64,000 nt of DNA, from the NCBI RefSeq assembly GCF_020103725.1, contig NZ_JAHXBG010000003.1:62001-126000 (forward strand), read 5' to 3'. A program made the translations under genes and the position numbers. The first letter of the stretch is position 1, and every line of letters starts with the position of its first letter. Below are positions 50,998 through 62,500 of this stretch, piece after piece. A model generated the notes under the pieces. It had not been told where the DNA came from. It worked only from the letters and a program-made list of their open reading frames with translations, and searched no databases. This DNA comes from Hyalangium gracile (GTDB lineage: Bacteria > Myxococcota > Myxococcia > Myxococcales > Myxococcaceae).

Positions 50998-52677
50998 ATG
51001 GCGACCAAGCAGAGGGGTTCTCTACCCCCGGTGCTATCCACCGAGGAGACTCGTGTCCGGCCTCCCGAGGAGGAGGACGAGGGAGCAGCGGAGCTGCCTC
51101 CCGAGCCTCCCACGTGGGACGAAGAGCGGGACTCGACACGGCTGCTCCCCAACACCGCCCCCCCTCAGGCCGACTGGGACGAGGAGGTGGATGACGCGAC
51201 GCCGCCCATCCCTCGGAAGGTGGCTCCCGTTCCCTACTCGGACGATCCCGACGTCCAGGGGCCGGACGAGGCGACGCGGAACATTCCCCTCAACGCTGGA
51301 GCCCGCCCCGCCCCGAGGGATCCAGACGACTCGACCCGTCCCATCCCTCGCAAGACCGGGACTCGCCCGGCCGTGCAGGATCCGGACGACTCGACCCGTC
51401 CCATCCCTCGCAAGACCACCTCCCGCCCCGCGCAGGAGGAGGACACCGACGATGCGACGCGGAACATCCCCCGCAGGACCAGCAGCCGCCCCGCGCTGGA
51501 GGAGGACACCGACGACGCGACGCGGAACATCCCTCGCAGGACCAGCAGCCGCCCTGCGTTGGAGGAGGACACCGACGACGCGACGCGGAACATCCCCCGC
51601 AAGACCGGCACCCGCCCTGCCCTGCAGGATCCGGACGACGCGACGCGGAACATCCCTCGTAAGACAGGGATGCGCCCGGCGGTGCAGCCCTCGGACGATG
51701 CGGGGCGGAGCAGCGCTCGGAAGTCCGGCTCCGGTCCCTCGCTGACGCGGGAATCCCCCCTGCCCTGGGACTCGGGAGAAGAGGACGCGGCCGCGGTCCC
51801 CACCCGCGCCCAGTCGCTGCCCCCCATCACCTCGGGCCCTTCGCAGGCCCTCGTGTCGCCTCCGAGCGGGCCCCCGGTCCTGGTCCCCATCAACACGGAG
51901 CCCCACTACATTCCCCAGGCGCCCATCGTCCCGGTCGTCACCCAGCCCGGCTACGTCCCCCCGCCGCCGCCGGCCCCGAGCCCCGTCTTCACGGCGCCCA
52001 ACTACGTCCCACCGCCGCCTCCCGTCCTGACTCCCCTCGTCACGGCGCCGCACCTCGTGCCGGCGACCCAGCCCATTCCCGCGGGGGCGACTCCGCCGGG
52101 AGAGGAGCTCCGGACGACGTTCTCGAACAAGGCGGCGATGGTCGCCGACCTCGTCAAGGCGACGTTCGCGCGCCGCAGCTATGGCGCCGCGCCCTACCGG
52201 CTGAAGATCGACGAGCCGGACGGTCCCAGCACCGCCGGTGGCCTCCATGCCCGGCAGCCCATCTCGCTCGTGGCGAACCTGGAGTCGGCTCCCGCGGTCG
52301 TCTGCGGCTGGGTGGACGTGGCCAAGAAGGAGGCCCAGCTCCGCAGCCATGGCGTCGTGGTGAAGCGGCACAACGCCCGCTACCCCCAGGCCCTGGACAT
52401 CACCGAGGAGGAGTACGACCGATTCCTCAACGAGCTGGTGGAGACCCTGTTCTACGGCGGCATCAAGATCATGGTGCAGGTCCCGGATGATCCGGAGCCG
52501 ACGCAGGCGCAGGGCTCGCAGGCGCAAGGGGCCCAGGCCAACAAGAGCCGGAGCTCGGGTGGCTCGAAGCTGGGGACGCTGATCCTCGTGCTGCTGACTT
52601 TCGCCCTGGGACTGGGCGTGGGCATGAACATGGAGCGGATCCAGGCCATGTTCCAGAAGACGGAGTCCGGGCAGTAA
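50998..52677 (+). CDS. Thr-rich repeat protein with C-terminal membrane anchor
   Basis: A 559-residue protein not assigned to a known family. Residues about 75-250 hold eight or nine repeats of DD-[AS]-TR-[NP]-IPRKT, giving regularly spaced Asp-Asp-x-Thr-Arg motifs. Then Pro-rich segments with YVPPPPPAPSP (about 310-365) lead to a folded domain (about 380-505; LVKATFARRSYGAAPYRLKI, SLVANLESAPAVVCGWVDVA). It ends with a single hydrophobic segment (LGTLILVLLTFALGLGVGMN) near the C-terminus. The ATG at 50998 is preceded by GGAGGA at 7 bases. Most of the protein should be cytoplasmic with a tail anchor. The Thr repeats could be kinase substrates or FHA ligands. It is followed after 3 bp by mltA. 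Confidence 0.72.
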   Translation: MATKQRGSLPPVLSTEETRVRPPEEEDEGAAELPPEPPTWDEERDSTRLLPNTAPPQADWDEEVDDATPPIPRKVAPVPYSDDPDVQGPDEATRNIPLNAGARPAPRDPDDSTRPIPRKTGTRPAVQDPDDSTRPIPRKTTSRPAQEEDTDDATRNIPRRTSSRPALEEDTDDATRNIPRRTSSRPALEEDTDDATRNIPRKTGTRPALQDPDDATRNIPRKTGMRPAVQPSDDAGRSSARKSGSGPSLTRESPLPWDSGEEDAAAVPTRAQSLPPITSGPSQALVSPPSGPPVLVPINTEPHYIPQAPIVPVVTQPGYVPPPPPAPSPVFTAPNYVPPPPPVLTPLVTAPHLVPATQPIPAGATPPGEELRTTFSNKAAMVADLVKATFARRSYGAAPYRLKIDEPDGPSTAGGLHARQPISLVANLESAPAVVCGWVDVAKKEAQLRSHGVVVKRHNARYPQALDITEEEYDRFLNELVETLFYGGIKIMVQVPDDPEPTQAQGSQAQGAQANKSRSSGGSKLGTLILVLLTFALGLGVGMNMERIQAMFQKTESGQ

Positions 52678-52680
52678 GCC

Positions 52681-53877
52681 ATGACCTCGCGCTGCATGCG
52701 TCTCGTGTTCCTGCTGGCGGCCTGCTTCCTCGCGACGGGCTGCCCACGGCCCTGGACGCCGGCCACCAGGCCGGAGGAGGCCCTGCGCGAGCCGTCCCGG
52801 CTGATGGAGCTCCGGGATGATGGCGAGCCCGAGGCGCTAAAAACGGCAATCGCGGAGAGCCTGACGTGGCTGAACACCCGCTCGGCGGATGAGCGCTTCG
52901 TCTTCGGCCCCCGGACGGTGACGGCCCGCGAGCTGCGCGCCGCCCTGGAGCACCTGCGCTCGCGCATCACCGATGGCCTCACCTCCGCGGAGCTCACGAC
53001 GCGAATCCTCGAGGTGTTCGAGCCGCTGGAGGCCGCCGGAGGCGAGGACGGCCTGGTGCTCTTCACGGGCTACTACGAGCCCTCGATCGAGGCGAGCCTC
53101 ACCCGGACCGAGGAGTACGCCACGCCCATCTACGGGGCGCCGAAGGATCTGATCGAGGTCCCCCTGGAGCCCTTCGCCGAGCGCTTCAAGGCCGAGCGCG
53201 TCTTCGGGCGGCTCGACGGGCGGAGGCTGGTGCCCTACTGGAGCCGGGGGGAGATCCGGGGTGGGAAGCTGAGTGGCCAGGGGCTGGAGCTGGCGTGGGC
53301 GAAGGATCCAGTGGCGCTCTTCTTCGTGGAGGTGCAGGGCAGCGGCACGCTCCGGCTGCCGGACGGCACGGAGCGGCGCATCGGCTATGCCAGCTCGAAC
53401 GGGAGGCCCTACCGCAGCATCGGCTCGCTGCTCATCCAGGAGGGCGCCATCCCGCGCGAGGCCATGTCGATGCAGGCCCTGCGCGCGTGGCTCGCGGCGA
53501 ACCCGCGGCAGTGCAACCGCGTGCTCGACTTCAACGAGTCCTACGTCTTCTTCCGCTTCCTGGAGAGCAGCGCGGTGGGCTCGCTGGGCAGGCCGGTGAC
53601 CACGGGGCGCTCCATCGCCACGGACGCGAAGCTCTTCCCGCGCGGCGCGCTGGCGTTCCTGCAGACCGAGCGCCCCGTGCGGCAGCCCGACGGGACGGTG
53701 GCGTGGAGGCCCCTGTCCCGGTTCGTGCTCAACCAGGACACGGGCGGCGCCATCAAGGGCGCAGGACGGGTGGACGTCTTCTGGGGACGCGGGCCCGACG
53801 CCGAGCTGGCCGCAGGGATGATGAAGCAGAAGGGGCGACTGCTCTTCTTCGTCCCGCGCCGCACCGTGGCCCGGTAG
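52681..53877 (+). CDS. mltA: MltA-type murein lytic transglycosylase (lipoprotein)
   Basis: A 398-residue lipoprotein: signal MTSRCMRLVFLLAACFLATG with lipobox ATGC. The MltA domain is about 110-300 (LVLFTGYYEPSIEASL, RLVPYWSRGEI, FFVEVQGSGTLRLPDG), with the 3D barrel part about 310-390 (FVLNQDTGGAIKGAGRVDVF). The catalytic Asp lies in the DVFWGRG region. It cleaves peptidoglycan between MurNAc and GlcNAc with formation of 1,6-anhydro ends. The gene starts 3 bp after the Thr-rich membrane protein, so it is translated from the same transcript; the neighbour may regulate or localise it. Confidence 0.93.
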   Translation: MTSRCMRLVFLLAACFLATGCPRPWTPATRPEEALREPSRLMELRDDGEPEALKTAIAESLTWLNTRSADERFVFGPRTVTARELRAALEHLRSRITDGLTSAELTTRILEVFEPLEAAGGEDGLVLFTGYYEPSIEASLTRTEEYATPIYGAPKDLIEVPLEPFAERFKAERVFGRLDGRRLVPYWSRGEIRGGKLSGQGLELAWAKDPVALFFVEVQGSGTLRLPDGTERRIGYASSNGRPYRSIGSLLIQEGAIPREAMSMQALRAWLAANPRQCNRVLDFNESYVFFRFLESSAVGSLGRPVTTGRSIATDAKLFPRGALAFLQTERPVRQPDGTVAWRPLSRFVLNQDTGGAIKGAGRVDVFWGRGPDAELAAGMMKQKGRLLFFVPRRTVAR

Positions 53878-53898
53878 CGGGTCATCGGAGCCCTGCTG

Positions 53899-54786
53899 TC
53901 ACTCGGGCCGAGCGAGCGGCGTGAGGATCTCCTTCCAGTGGGTGAAGATCGAGAAGTGCCCCCCACCGGGGAGGAAGTGCTGCACCGTCCGAGGGATGCG
54001 AGAGGCCAGGTAGCGGCCCATCTGCGGCGGGACGATGCTGTCTGCCTCCCAGTACCAGAGGTGCACCTCCGGGCGGATCTCCTCCAGCCGGAAGCCCCAG
54101 GGCGAGACGAGGATGTGGGCCTCGCGCCGCATGCCCCGCACGCCCTGCCGGGTGGCCTCCATGCGCCAGCCCTGCACCTGGGCGGCGATGGCCGGATTCG
54201 ACAGCGTGGCCCGGTCATCGGGCGAGCAGTGCGCCATGACTCCCGCGAGCGCGCGCCGGGGGTTGCTGCGCACCGATCGATCATGCAGGGCCATGATGGG
54301 GTGGAGCAGCCACTCGGGCCAGGCGGCCAGCGTGTACGCGTTGCGGTAGTCGCGGTTGACGCCCTTCATGGCTCCGGGCCTGTCGAACGGCGCCGCTCCC
54401 GAGACGATGGCCGCGCGAGTCACCCGCTCGCCCAGGCGCCAGGCACAGGCCGCGGCGTAGGGCCCCCCCGCGGACACGCCGAAGAGGGCGAAGCGCCCCA
54501 GCCCCAGCATGTTGGCGAGCTGCTCGAGGTCCGCGGGGCAGTCCAGCAGCGTGCGCTCGGGCTGGTAGTCGGAGAGGCCATACCCCGGCCGGTCCGGGGT
54601 GATGAGCCGCACGCCCAGGCGATACGTGAGGCTGTCATCCGGGTGCCGCATGTAGCGCGAGCCCGGGTTGCCATGGAGGAAGAAGATCGGCGCGCCCGAG
54701 GGATCTCCCGACTCGACGAAGGCGAGCCTGCGTCCGTCCTTGAGGCGGATGGAGCCTTCGCGCGGCGGCATCATCGGCATCTTCAT
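53899..54786 (-). CDS. Alpha/beta-fold hydrolase
   Basis: A 295-residue alpha/beta hydrolase: oxyanion FFLHGNPGSRYMR, nucleophile elbow FGVSAGGPYA, acid WYWEADSIVPP, and catalytic His in GGGHFSIF. The substrate is unknown. Start at ATG 54786 (MKMPMMPP). It follows phaC by only 6 bp on the same strand, so an operon with PHA synthase is likely; a role in PHB oligomer or thioester hydrolysis is possible but not shown. It is convergent with mltA. Confidence 0.88.
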   Translation of the reverse strand: MKMPMMPPREGSIRLKDGRRLAFVESGDPSGAPIFFLHGNPGSRYMRHPDDSLTYRLGVRLITPDRPGYGLSDYQPERTLLDCPADLEQLANMLGLGRFALFGVSAGGPYAAACAWRLGERVTRAAIVSGAAPFDRPGAMKGVNRDYRNAYTLAAWPEWLLHPIMALHDRSVRSNPRRALAGVMAHCSPDDRATLSNPAIAAQVQGWRMEATRQGVRGMRREAHILVSPWGFRLEEIRPEVHLWYWEADSIVPPQMGRYLASRIPRTVQHFLPGGGHFSIFTHWKEILTPLARPE

Positions 54787-54792
54787 ATCGCG

Positions 54793-55914
54793 TCAGGACT
54801 CCATCGGCCGCGAGCGAGCGGCAATCCACTCCGAGATGGCGGGCCACACCTTGGTGGGGCTCTTGCTCGAGGCCGACAGGCCGATGTGGCCCACGGGGAA
54901 GCGCAGCGTCTGGGCGTCCTGGGAGCCCACCAGCCCGGGCAACGGCTCGCTCATGGGCGGCAGGGCGATGGTGTCCTGCTCGGCGATGACGTTGAGCAGT
55001 GAGGCGCGGATGCGGCGCAGGTCCACGCGCTCGCCCCCCACCTCCATGCGGCCCTGGCAGAAGAGGTTCTGCTGGTAGCAGTCCTTGATGTACTGGCGGT
55101 AGACCTCGCCCGGGAACGGGACGGCGTCGGCGCCCCAGCGCTCCATGGCGAGGAACGTGGTGACGTACTCGGGCTCGTCGATGTGGCGGCACACGTCCAG
55201 CCACCGCGTCATGCGCTGGACGGGGGCGGCCATGAGGAAGCCACTCTCCAGCACGCGCGAGGGCACGTTGCCGTAGGCATCCACGAGCGAGTCCACGTCG
55301 AAGTGGTCCGGCTGCGTCCACAGCGCGTACACACCGCCCTGGCTGAAGTCCACGGGGGTGGCCTGCGCCACGAAGTTGCGCACCCCCTGGGGGTAGAGGC
55401 TGGCGTAGGCCAGGGCGAGCGTGCCGCCCATGCAGTAGCCGTAGAGCGTCAGCTCCTCGCTGCCGCTGGCGCGCAGCGTCCACCGCACGGCCTGGCGGAC
55501 GAGATCTCCCAGCAGGTCCGCCCAGGACAGGTGCTGCTCGTCCGGCCCGGGCACGCCCCAGTCGATGGCGTAGACGTCGAAGCCGGCGCGGGTGAGGTAC
55601 TCGATGAGGCTGCGGCCGGGCAGGAAGTCCAGGATGTACCAGCGATTGATGAGCGAGTAGGCGAAGAGGATGGGGGTGCGCCAGCGGCGGTGGGGCGCGG
55701 AGTAGCGCAGCAGGCGCATGCTGCCGCGCGTATAGACGACCGAGTGCGGAGTGGGGCTGATGGGCGGCTCGCGCACGCCGGAGGCCTTCTCGATGATGGG
55801 CCGCAGGTACGGATAGGGGTTGAGGGGCCGCTCCTGGACGACCTGCGCGAGCGATCGGGACAGCTCGACCTGGCCCGAGACGAAGGAGCGGAAGCGCTGG
55901 AAGGTGCTCGACAT
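54793..55914 (-). CDS. phaC: Polyhydroxyalkanoate synthase, class III-like PhaC
   Basis: PhaC polymerises hydroxyacyl-CoA into PHA granules. The 373-residue protein is of class III size (about 355-375), with the lipase-like box YGYCMGGTLAL carrying the catalytic Cys, and the catalytic His in FPVGHIGLSASS. Other typical stretches: ILFAYSLINRWYILDFLPGR and YAIDWGVPGPDEQHLSW. Class III PhaC needs a PhaE partner; the next gene upstream (55933-56373) encodes a short coiled-coil protein that could fill this role. Start at ATG 55914. Both appear to be in one operon with an alpha/beta hydrolase. Confidence 0.92.
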   Translation of the reverse strand: MSSTFQRFRSFVSGQVELSRSLAQVVQERPLNPYPYLRPIIEKASGVREPPISPTPHSVVYTRGSMRLLRYSAPHRRWRTPILFAYSLINRWYILDFLPGRSLIEYLTRAGFDVYAIDWGVPGPDEQHLSWADLLGDLVRQAVRWTLRASGSEELTLYGYCMGGTLALAYASLYPQGVRNFVAQATPVDFSQGGVYALWTQPDHFDVDSLVDAYGNVPSRVLESGFLMAAPVQRMTRWLDVCRHIDEPEYVTTFLAMERWGADAVPFPGEVYRQYIKDCYQQNLFCQGRMEVGGERVDLRRIRASLLNVIAEQDTIALPPMSEPLPGLVGSQDAQTLRFPVGHIGLSASSKSPTKVWPAISEWIAARSRPMES

Positions 55915-55932
55915 GGGGCGATCTCGAGAGGC

Positions 55933-56373
55933 TCAGCTGCCGTGTCGGCGGGTGACGGGCTCGGGCGGAGGAGACTCCTGGAGCGAGTCGGAGCCCCGGG
56001 AGGTCCGCTCCTGGCGCTCGAGCAGCTCCACGGCCATCTCGAGCTGCGAGCCGAGCGCCTCCACCTGGTGGCTCAGGCGGCGCACCTGATCGCGCATGGT
56101 CTCCATGTCGGAGACCGCGGGCAGGCGCAGCGCCTGGAGCACCCGCTCCTGCAGGGCGTGGCGGCGGATGCGCAGGTTGAACCCCTGACGCATGACACCA
56201 CCGCTGATGCGCAGCCAGGTGGGGCTCTCTCCCAGCTTCGAGGTCACCTTGGTGAGGCCGCGCTCGGCCTTGGAGAAGACCCGGCCGGAGCGGGTCTCCG
56301 GGCTGGTCAGGCGTCCGACGAGCTTGAGGCCACGGGCCAGGAGCCCCTTGCGAGGGCGGGAGGGGTTGCTCAT
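55933..56373 (-). CDS. PhaE/phasin-like coiled-coil protein
   Basis: A 146-residue helical protein. ATG 56373 (MSNPSRPRKGLLAR); the middle is an amphipathic helix-rich stretch. The C-terminal part (about 85-120) has LRLPAVSDMETMRDQVRRLS and VEALGSQLEMAVELLERQ, resembling the end of PhaE subunits and phasins (a Leu-x-Pro element followed by a Leu-zipper-like coil). It is much shorter than classical PhaE (about 350 residues). It precedes phaC by 18 bp, which supports a granule- or synthase-associated role. Confidence 0.68.
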   Translation of the reverse strand: MSNPSRPRKGLLARGLKLVGRLTSPETRSGRVFSKAERGLTKVTSKLGESPTWLRISGGVMRQGFNLRIRRHALQERVLQALRLPAVSDMETMRDQVRRLSHQVEALGSQLEMAVELLERQERTSRGSDSLQESPPPEPVTRRHGS

Positions 56374-56547
56374 GGCGCACAATCTAGCCAATTGGCGGCG
56401 AGGGCACTGCCCCCTCTCACCCAGCCTGCACGCCTGGTCACGCCTCCCGGCGATCCCCCTACCCCCCTCCCTCCTCAAGAGCCACTTACGCCCACCTGCT
56501 CTCGCGTGACATGGTCTGGCCCCCTCTCAGTCCCTGCCGAGCCTGTC

Positions 56548-59500
56548 TTGAGCCCCTCTCCGTCGACCCGATCCCTCCTGCTCGCAGCCCTCCTATCGCT
56601 CGGAGCCGCCTGCCGCGAGCCGGCCTCTCCTCCCGCCACCCGGACTCCGCCCCCCCGCGTCTCCTCCGATGCCACGGGCGCTCCGTTCGATCTCGGCTCG
56701 GTCCTCCACCGGGTCCACTTCGCCTATCGGCAGGAGGGCGACACCTGGACCGCCGGGCACAGCACGTGGTCCGCACGGGTCACCGAGGCAGGCCTCACCT
56801 TCACTCCCCGCCACGCCCCGCCGACCGGGCTCCTCACGGGGGCTCCGGTCACCTTTGGCGCGGCGGTCCTCTCGCGCGGCGGAGTCGGGTTGGACAGCAC
56901 CGCCAAGGGTGGCTCCGTCTCGCGGGAAGGCGCGCTCACCCTGGCGCGAGGCGCGGTGGAGGAGCACCTCCAGAACGGCGAGGACGGCATCGAGCAGCGC
57001 TGGCGCTTCACCCGTCAGCCCCAGGGCCAGGGAGACCTGCTCCTCCGGGTGCCGGTCCGCGGGCTCCGTCTCGCGGGAGAGACGGTTCGGGGCGTGCACT
57101 TCGCGGACGCTTCGGGGCTGGGCGTCCGCTACAGCCATGCCACCTGGACGGATGCCTCCGGACAGCAGCGGGAGATCCGCGCTCGCGCGGTCGCGGAGGG
57201 CGTGGAGTTCCAGGTCCCGACCGAGGTGCTGGCCAGCGCGAGCTTCCCGGCCATGCTGGCGCCCACCATCTCTCCGGAGTTCGGGCTGGACACGCCGGTG
57301 ACGGCTCCGGGCGGTGGAAGCCAGACCGCGCCCGCGGTGGCCTCCAACGGCACGGACTACCTCGTGGTCTGGACGGACGACCGCGGCGGTGACGTGGACA
57401 TCTACGGCGCCCGCGTGAGCCAGGACGGAGCGGTCCTGGATGCGCTCGGCATCGCCATCAGCACGGCGATCAACGCGCAGCAGGCTCCGGCGGTGGCCTT
57501 CGACGGCACGAACTACCTGGTCGTCTGGAGCGACGGCCGGCGCGGCAGCGGCAATGACATCTACGGGGCCCGGGTGAGCCCCGCCGGCTCGGTGCTGGAA
57601 CCCAGCGGTCTGCCGCTCGCCACCTCCACGGTCTTCACGCTGCAGATGCGCGCCCCGGCGGTGGCCTTCGACGGCATGAACTACCTCGTGGTCTGGGAGG
57701 AGAAGACCGGCTTCAACGGGCTCACCAACCTCAATGGCCTGCGCGTCAGCCCCGCGGGCACGCCCCTGGGCAGCCCGCTGCTCGTGTCGAGCGCGACCGG
57801 GAACCAGCTGGCGCCCGCGCTGGCCTTCGATGGCACGAACTTCCTGGCGGTCTGGCAGGACGAGCGCGCGGGACAGGGAGACATCTATGGAGCGCGCATC
57901 TCGTCGGCGGGCACCCTGCTCGACTCGACGGGCATCGCCATCAGCACGACGCCGCAGCTCCAGGCCAACCCCACGGTGGAGTTCAACGGCACCTCCTACC
58001 TCGTCGTCTGGGAGGACTACCGCAACGCCTCCACGGGCACCGACCTCTTCGGCGCTCGGGTGGCGCTCAACGGCACCGTGCTGGACTCCGCCGGGCTGCC
58101 GCTCTTCGCGCTCGCGTCCAACCAGACCCAGCCCGCGCTCACGCGCCAGGGCACCCAGTACCTGCTGGCCTGGCAGGATCTCCGCTCGGGCTCCAACGAC
58201 GTCTACGCCGCCCGGCTCAATTCGGCGGGGGTGGTGCAGGATGCGGCGGGCCTGCCGCTGATGGTGGCGCCGGGCGAGCAGTCCACGGTGGCGGTGGCGA
58301 GCAACGGCACCACCCCCCTCGTCACCTGGGGCGACGCGCGGACGCTCGACATCGTCGGCACTCGCGTGAGCGCGGACGGCACGGTGCTGGACCCGAGCGG
58401 TGTCACGATCAGCCTCGCCACCAACAGCGAGACGAGCCCGGCGGTGGCCTTCGATGGCACCAACTACCTGGTCGTCTGGCAGGACAACCGCGGCAGCGGG
58501 TTCGATCTCTACGGCGTGCGAGTCAGCGCGAGCGGCACGGTGCTGGATGCCACGGGCCTGCTCATCTCCGGCTCGACCGGCCACCAGCGCAACCCGGCGG
58601 TGGCCTTCGATGGCAACAACTACCTGGTCGTCTGGGAGGACACGCGCAACGGCCCCTCGAGCGACATCTTCGCGGCGCGGGTGAGCCCGAGCGGAACGGT
58701 GCTGGATGCCAACGGCCTGCCGCTCTGCCAGCGCTTCAGCCCGCAGGAGCACCCGGCGGTGGCCTTCGATGGCAACAACTACCTGGTCGTCTGGGCCGAC
58801 GCCGGCACCAGCGCCGCCCGAGACATCTACGGCACGCGGGTCAGCAGGACGGGCACGGTGCTCGACACGGCCTTCGTCGGGATCAGCACGGACGCGAGCG
58901 ACCAGGCCACGCCGGCACTGGCCTTCGATGGCACCAACTACCTGGTGGTGTGGAACGACTGGAGGAACAACTCGACCGCGGACGTCTATGGCGCGCGGGT
59001 GACGCGAGCAGGCGCGGTGCTCGACGCGACGGGAGTGCTGCTCGCCGGAGGCACCGAGGCCCAGGCCGATCCGGCGGTGGCGTTCGACGGGACGAACTAC
59101 CTGCTGGTCTGGTCTGACTACCAGTCCTTCCCCAGCTCGAACCTGTACGCGCGGCGGGTGCGGACGGCGGGGACACCGCTCGACTCCTCGCCCATCACGG
59201 TGTCCTCCGCGCCGGGCCATCAGCAGCGGCCCTCGGTCGTGTACGACGGAGCGAGCTTCCTCGTCGCGTGGCAGGACGAGCGCGGTGGCGCGGGCGTGGA
59301 CCTGTACGCCGGGCGCGTCTCCCGTACCGGTGCGGTCCTGGACGGCGAGGGCTTCATCCTCTCGGCGGGCACCGCGGACGAGACCTCGGTCACGCTCGCT
59401 TCCGGAGGTACGCAAGGCCTGCTCGCGGTGTACCAGGTGACGGACGCGTCCCTGGGGAGCAACGTCCAGCGGCTGAAGGCACGGCGGCTGTCGCCGGGGG

Positions 59501-62500
59501 ACTCGACCAACACCCCGCCCACCGCGCAGTCGCAGAGCATCTCCACGGAGGAGGACGTGGCGCTCGCGCTGGAGCTCACGGGCAGCGATCCCGAGGGCGC
59601 GACGCTCTCCTATACGGTGGTCACGCCGCCCTCGCGCGGCGCGCTCACGGGCACGGCCCCGAAGCTCACGTACGTGCCCGGGCAGAACTACAACGGCTCG
59701 GACAGCTTCACGTTCACGGTCTCCGACGGACAGGCCACCTCGGCTCCCGCCACCGTCTCCATCACCATCACCCCGGTGAACGACACCCCCGTGGCCTCCG
59801 CGCAGTCCGTCACCACCCCGGAGGAGACGGCGAAGGCGATCGTCCTGTCCGGCTCGGATCCAGAGAACGACCCCGTGACCTTCACGGTGGTGTCGGGCCC
59901 CAGCCACGGCACGCTGACGGGCACCCCGCCCAACGTCACCTACACGCCCGCGGCCAACTACTCCGGGCCGGACAGCTTCACCTTCGCGGTCTCCGACAGC
60001 ACGGGGACGTCCGCTCCGGGGACGGTCTCCATCACGGTGACGCCGGTGAACGATCCGCCAACGGCCATGGCCCGCTCGCTGAATGGTCCGGAGGACACGC
60101 CCATCCCCATCACGCTGTCGGGCGCGGATGTGGACGGAGATCCGCTCACCTTCGCCATTGTCACGCCGCCCGCGCACGGCGCGCTGACGGGCACCCCGCC
60201 CAACGTCACCTACACTCCTGAGGCGAACTACTTCGGTCCCGACAGCTTCACCTTCACGGCCTCCGATGGCGTGGCGACCTCGGCCCCGGCCACCGTCTCG
60301 CTCTCCATCAGCCCGGTGAATGACGTCCCGGTGGCCTCGCCTGGCTCGCTGAGCACTCCGGAGGACACGCCGCTTCCCGTCACCTTGGTGGCCTCGGATG
60401 CGGAGGGAGAGCCGCTGACGTTCGCCATCGCCTCGCTGCCCGCGCACGGCGCGCTGACGGGCACCCCGCCCAACCTCACCTACACCCCCGCGCCGAACTA
60501 CGTCGGGCCGGACAGCTTCACCTTCACGGCCTCCGATGGCACGAGGAGGTCCGCTCCGGCCACGGTCTCCATCACGGTCACGCCCGTGAACGACGCGCCC
60601 GTGGCGAACTCCCGCTCGCTGAACACGCCGGAGGACACGGCGCTCACGCTCACGCTCTCGGGCACGGACGCGGAGGGAGATGCGATCACCTTCGCCGTGG
60701 CCACGCAGCCCTCGCACGGCACGCTGACAGGCACTCCGCCCAACCTCACCTATATGCCCGAGCTGGGCTACCACGGCGCGGACAGCTTCACCTTCACCGC
60801 CTCGGACGGCATGGCGCCCTCCGCCCCGGGGACCATCTCCATCTTCGTAGCCTCGGTGAACGCCACCCCCACCTCCTCGAGCAGCTCGGTCACGACGGTG
60901 GAGGACACTCCCGTGGGCATCACGCTCAACGGCGCGGACGAGGACGGAGACATCCTCTTCTTCACGGTCACGGTTCCGCCCGCGCACGGCACGCTGAAGG
61001 GCACTCCGCCCAACCTGACGTACACGCCGGCGCTGAACTACTCCGGCTCGGACAGCCTCACCTTCACGGTGACGGACGGTCAGGCCACCGCGGCGCCCGC
61101 CACCGTCTCCATCACCATCACCCCGGTGAACGACGCGCCCGTCACCACGGCCCAGTCGCTCAGCACGAGGGAGGACACGGCCAAGGCCATCACCCTCACC
61201 GCCGTGGATCCGGAAGGAAGCCCGGTCACCTTCGCCCTGGTGTCCAGCCCCAGCCACGGCACGCTGACGGGCACCCCGCCCGACCTCACCTACACCCCCG
61301 CGCCGAACTACGCCGGGCCTGACAGCTTCACCTTCACGGCCTCGGACGGGCAGGCGACGTCGCCCGCCACCACCATCTCGCTGACCGTCACGGAGAACAA
61401 TGACCTCCCGGTCGCGCTGGCGCAGACGCTCACCGTCGCGGCGGGCAGCCCGACGGCCATCGCGCTGGATGGAAGCGACGTGGACGGAGAGGAGCTCACC
61501 TTCGCCATCGTGTCCCACCCCGAGGCGGGCAAGCTCACCGGCACTCCGCCGGACATCCTCTATACGGCGCCTGCGAGCTTCCGTGGCACCACTCGGTTCA
61601 CCTACTCGGTGAGCGACGGCAAGGCGATCTCCTCGGCCGAGGTGCAGCTCACCGTGGAGGAGCGCTCGCTCACGGTCAGCGCGGCGGTGGACACCCTGCG
61701 TCCGGCGCAGGGCCAGCAGGTGCGCTTCTACGCCAACGCCGTGGACGCGGCGGGGGCGGACATCGCGCTCCAGTGGGACTTCGGCGACGGCCAGACGTCC
61801 CAGGAGGATCTGCCGGTCCATGCCTTCGCGGCTCCGGGCACCTACGAGGTCAAGCTCAAGGCCTCCACGGCGACGGAGGAGGCCTCCACGGTGCTCCGCG
61901 TGCGGGTGCGCGCCGCTGCCCCCATCCTGCTCGCGGCGGACGCTCCCGCCACGGCCCCCATCGTCGGTGTCGAGGGCTCCGCCTTGTCCTTCGGCATCAG
62001 CGATCCGCAGTCCGGGACCACGTACACCTGGGACTTCGGAGACGGCACGCCCGCCGCCACCGGCGCCACCGCCTCGCACACCTGGGCCGATAATGGGAGC
62101 TTCACGCTGAAGGTGACGGCCACGGATGGAAGCAGCACCCGTCAGGTGGCCTCGCGGAGCGTGCTCGTCCACAACACGCTCCCCGTCCCGCTGCCGCAGG
62201 AGAAGCTGTCGGCCACCGCCGGCCAGCAGGTCTCGGTCCAGCTCTCGGGCTCGGATGCGGCGGGCGCCAGCGATCCGCTCCGCTGGGAGCTGGTCACCGG
62301 AGAGGGCTCGCTGACTCCCGATGGCGCCTTCACCTGGACGCCCTCGCAGGACGGGCTGGCCACCGTCATCACCAAGGTCATCGACGGGGACGGCGGCGAG
62401 TCACGCTTCGCCTTCCAGGTCTCCACGGGAGACGGCCCCTCCGAGCCGTCCGAGGGCTGCGGCTGCGGCGCGAGCTCTAGCGGTACCTCGGGAGCCCTCG

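Noticed and set aside
55183-56547. N-terminal extension of the giant repeat protein
   Set aside because: It runs antisense through phaC and the PhaE-like gene and precedes the lipoprotein signal, so the true start lies near 56548.
56593-62172. A 1859-codon minus-strand open frame opposite the repeat protein
   Set aside because: Its regularity only mirrors the repeats on the plus strand; the sense strand has signal peptide, domains and sorting tail.
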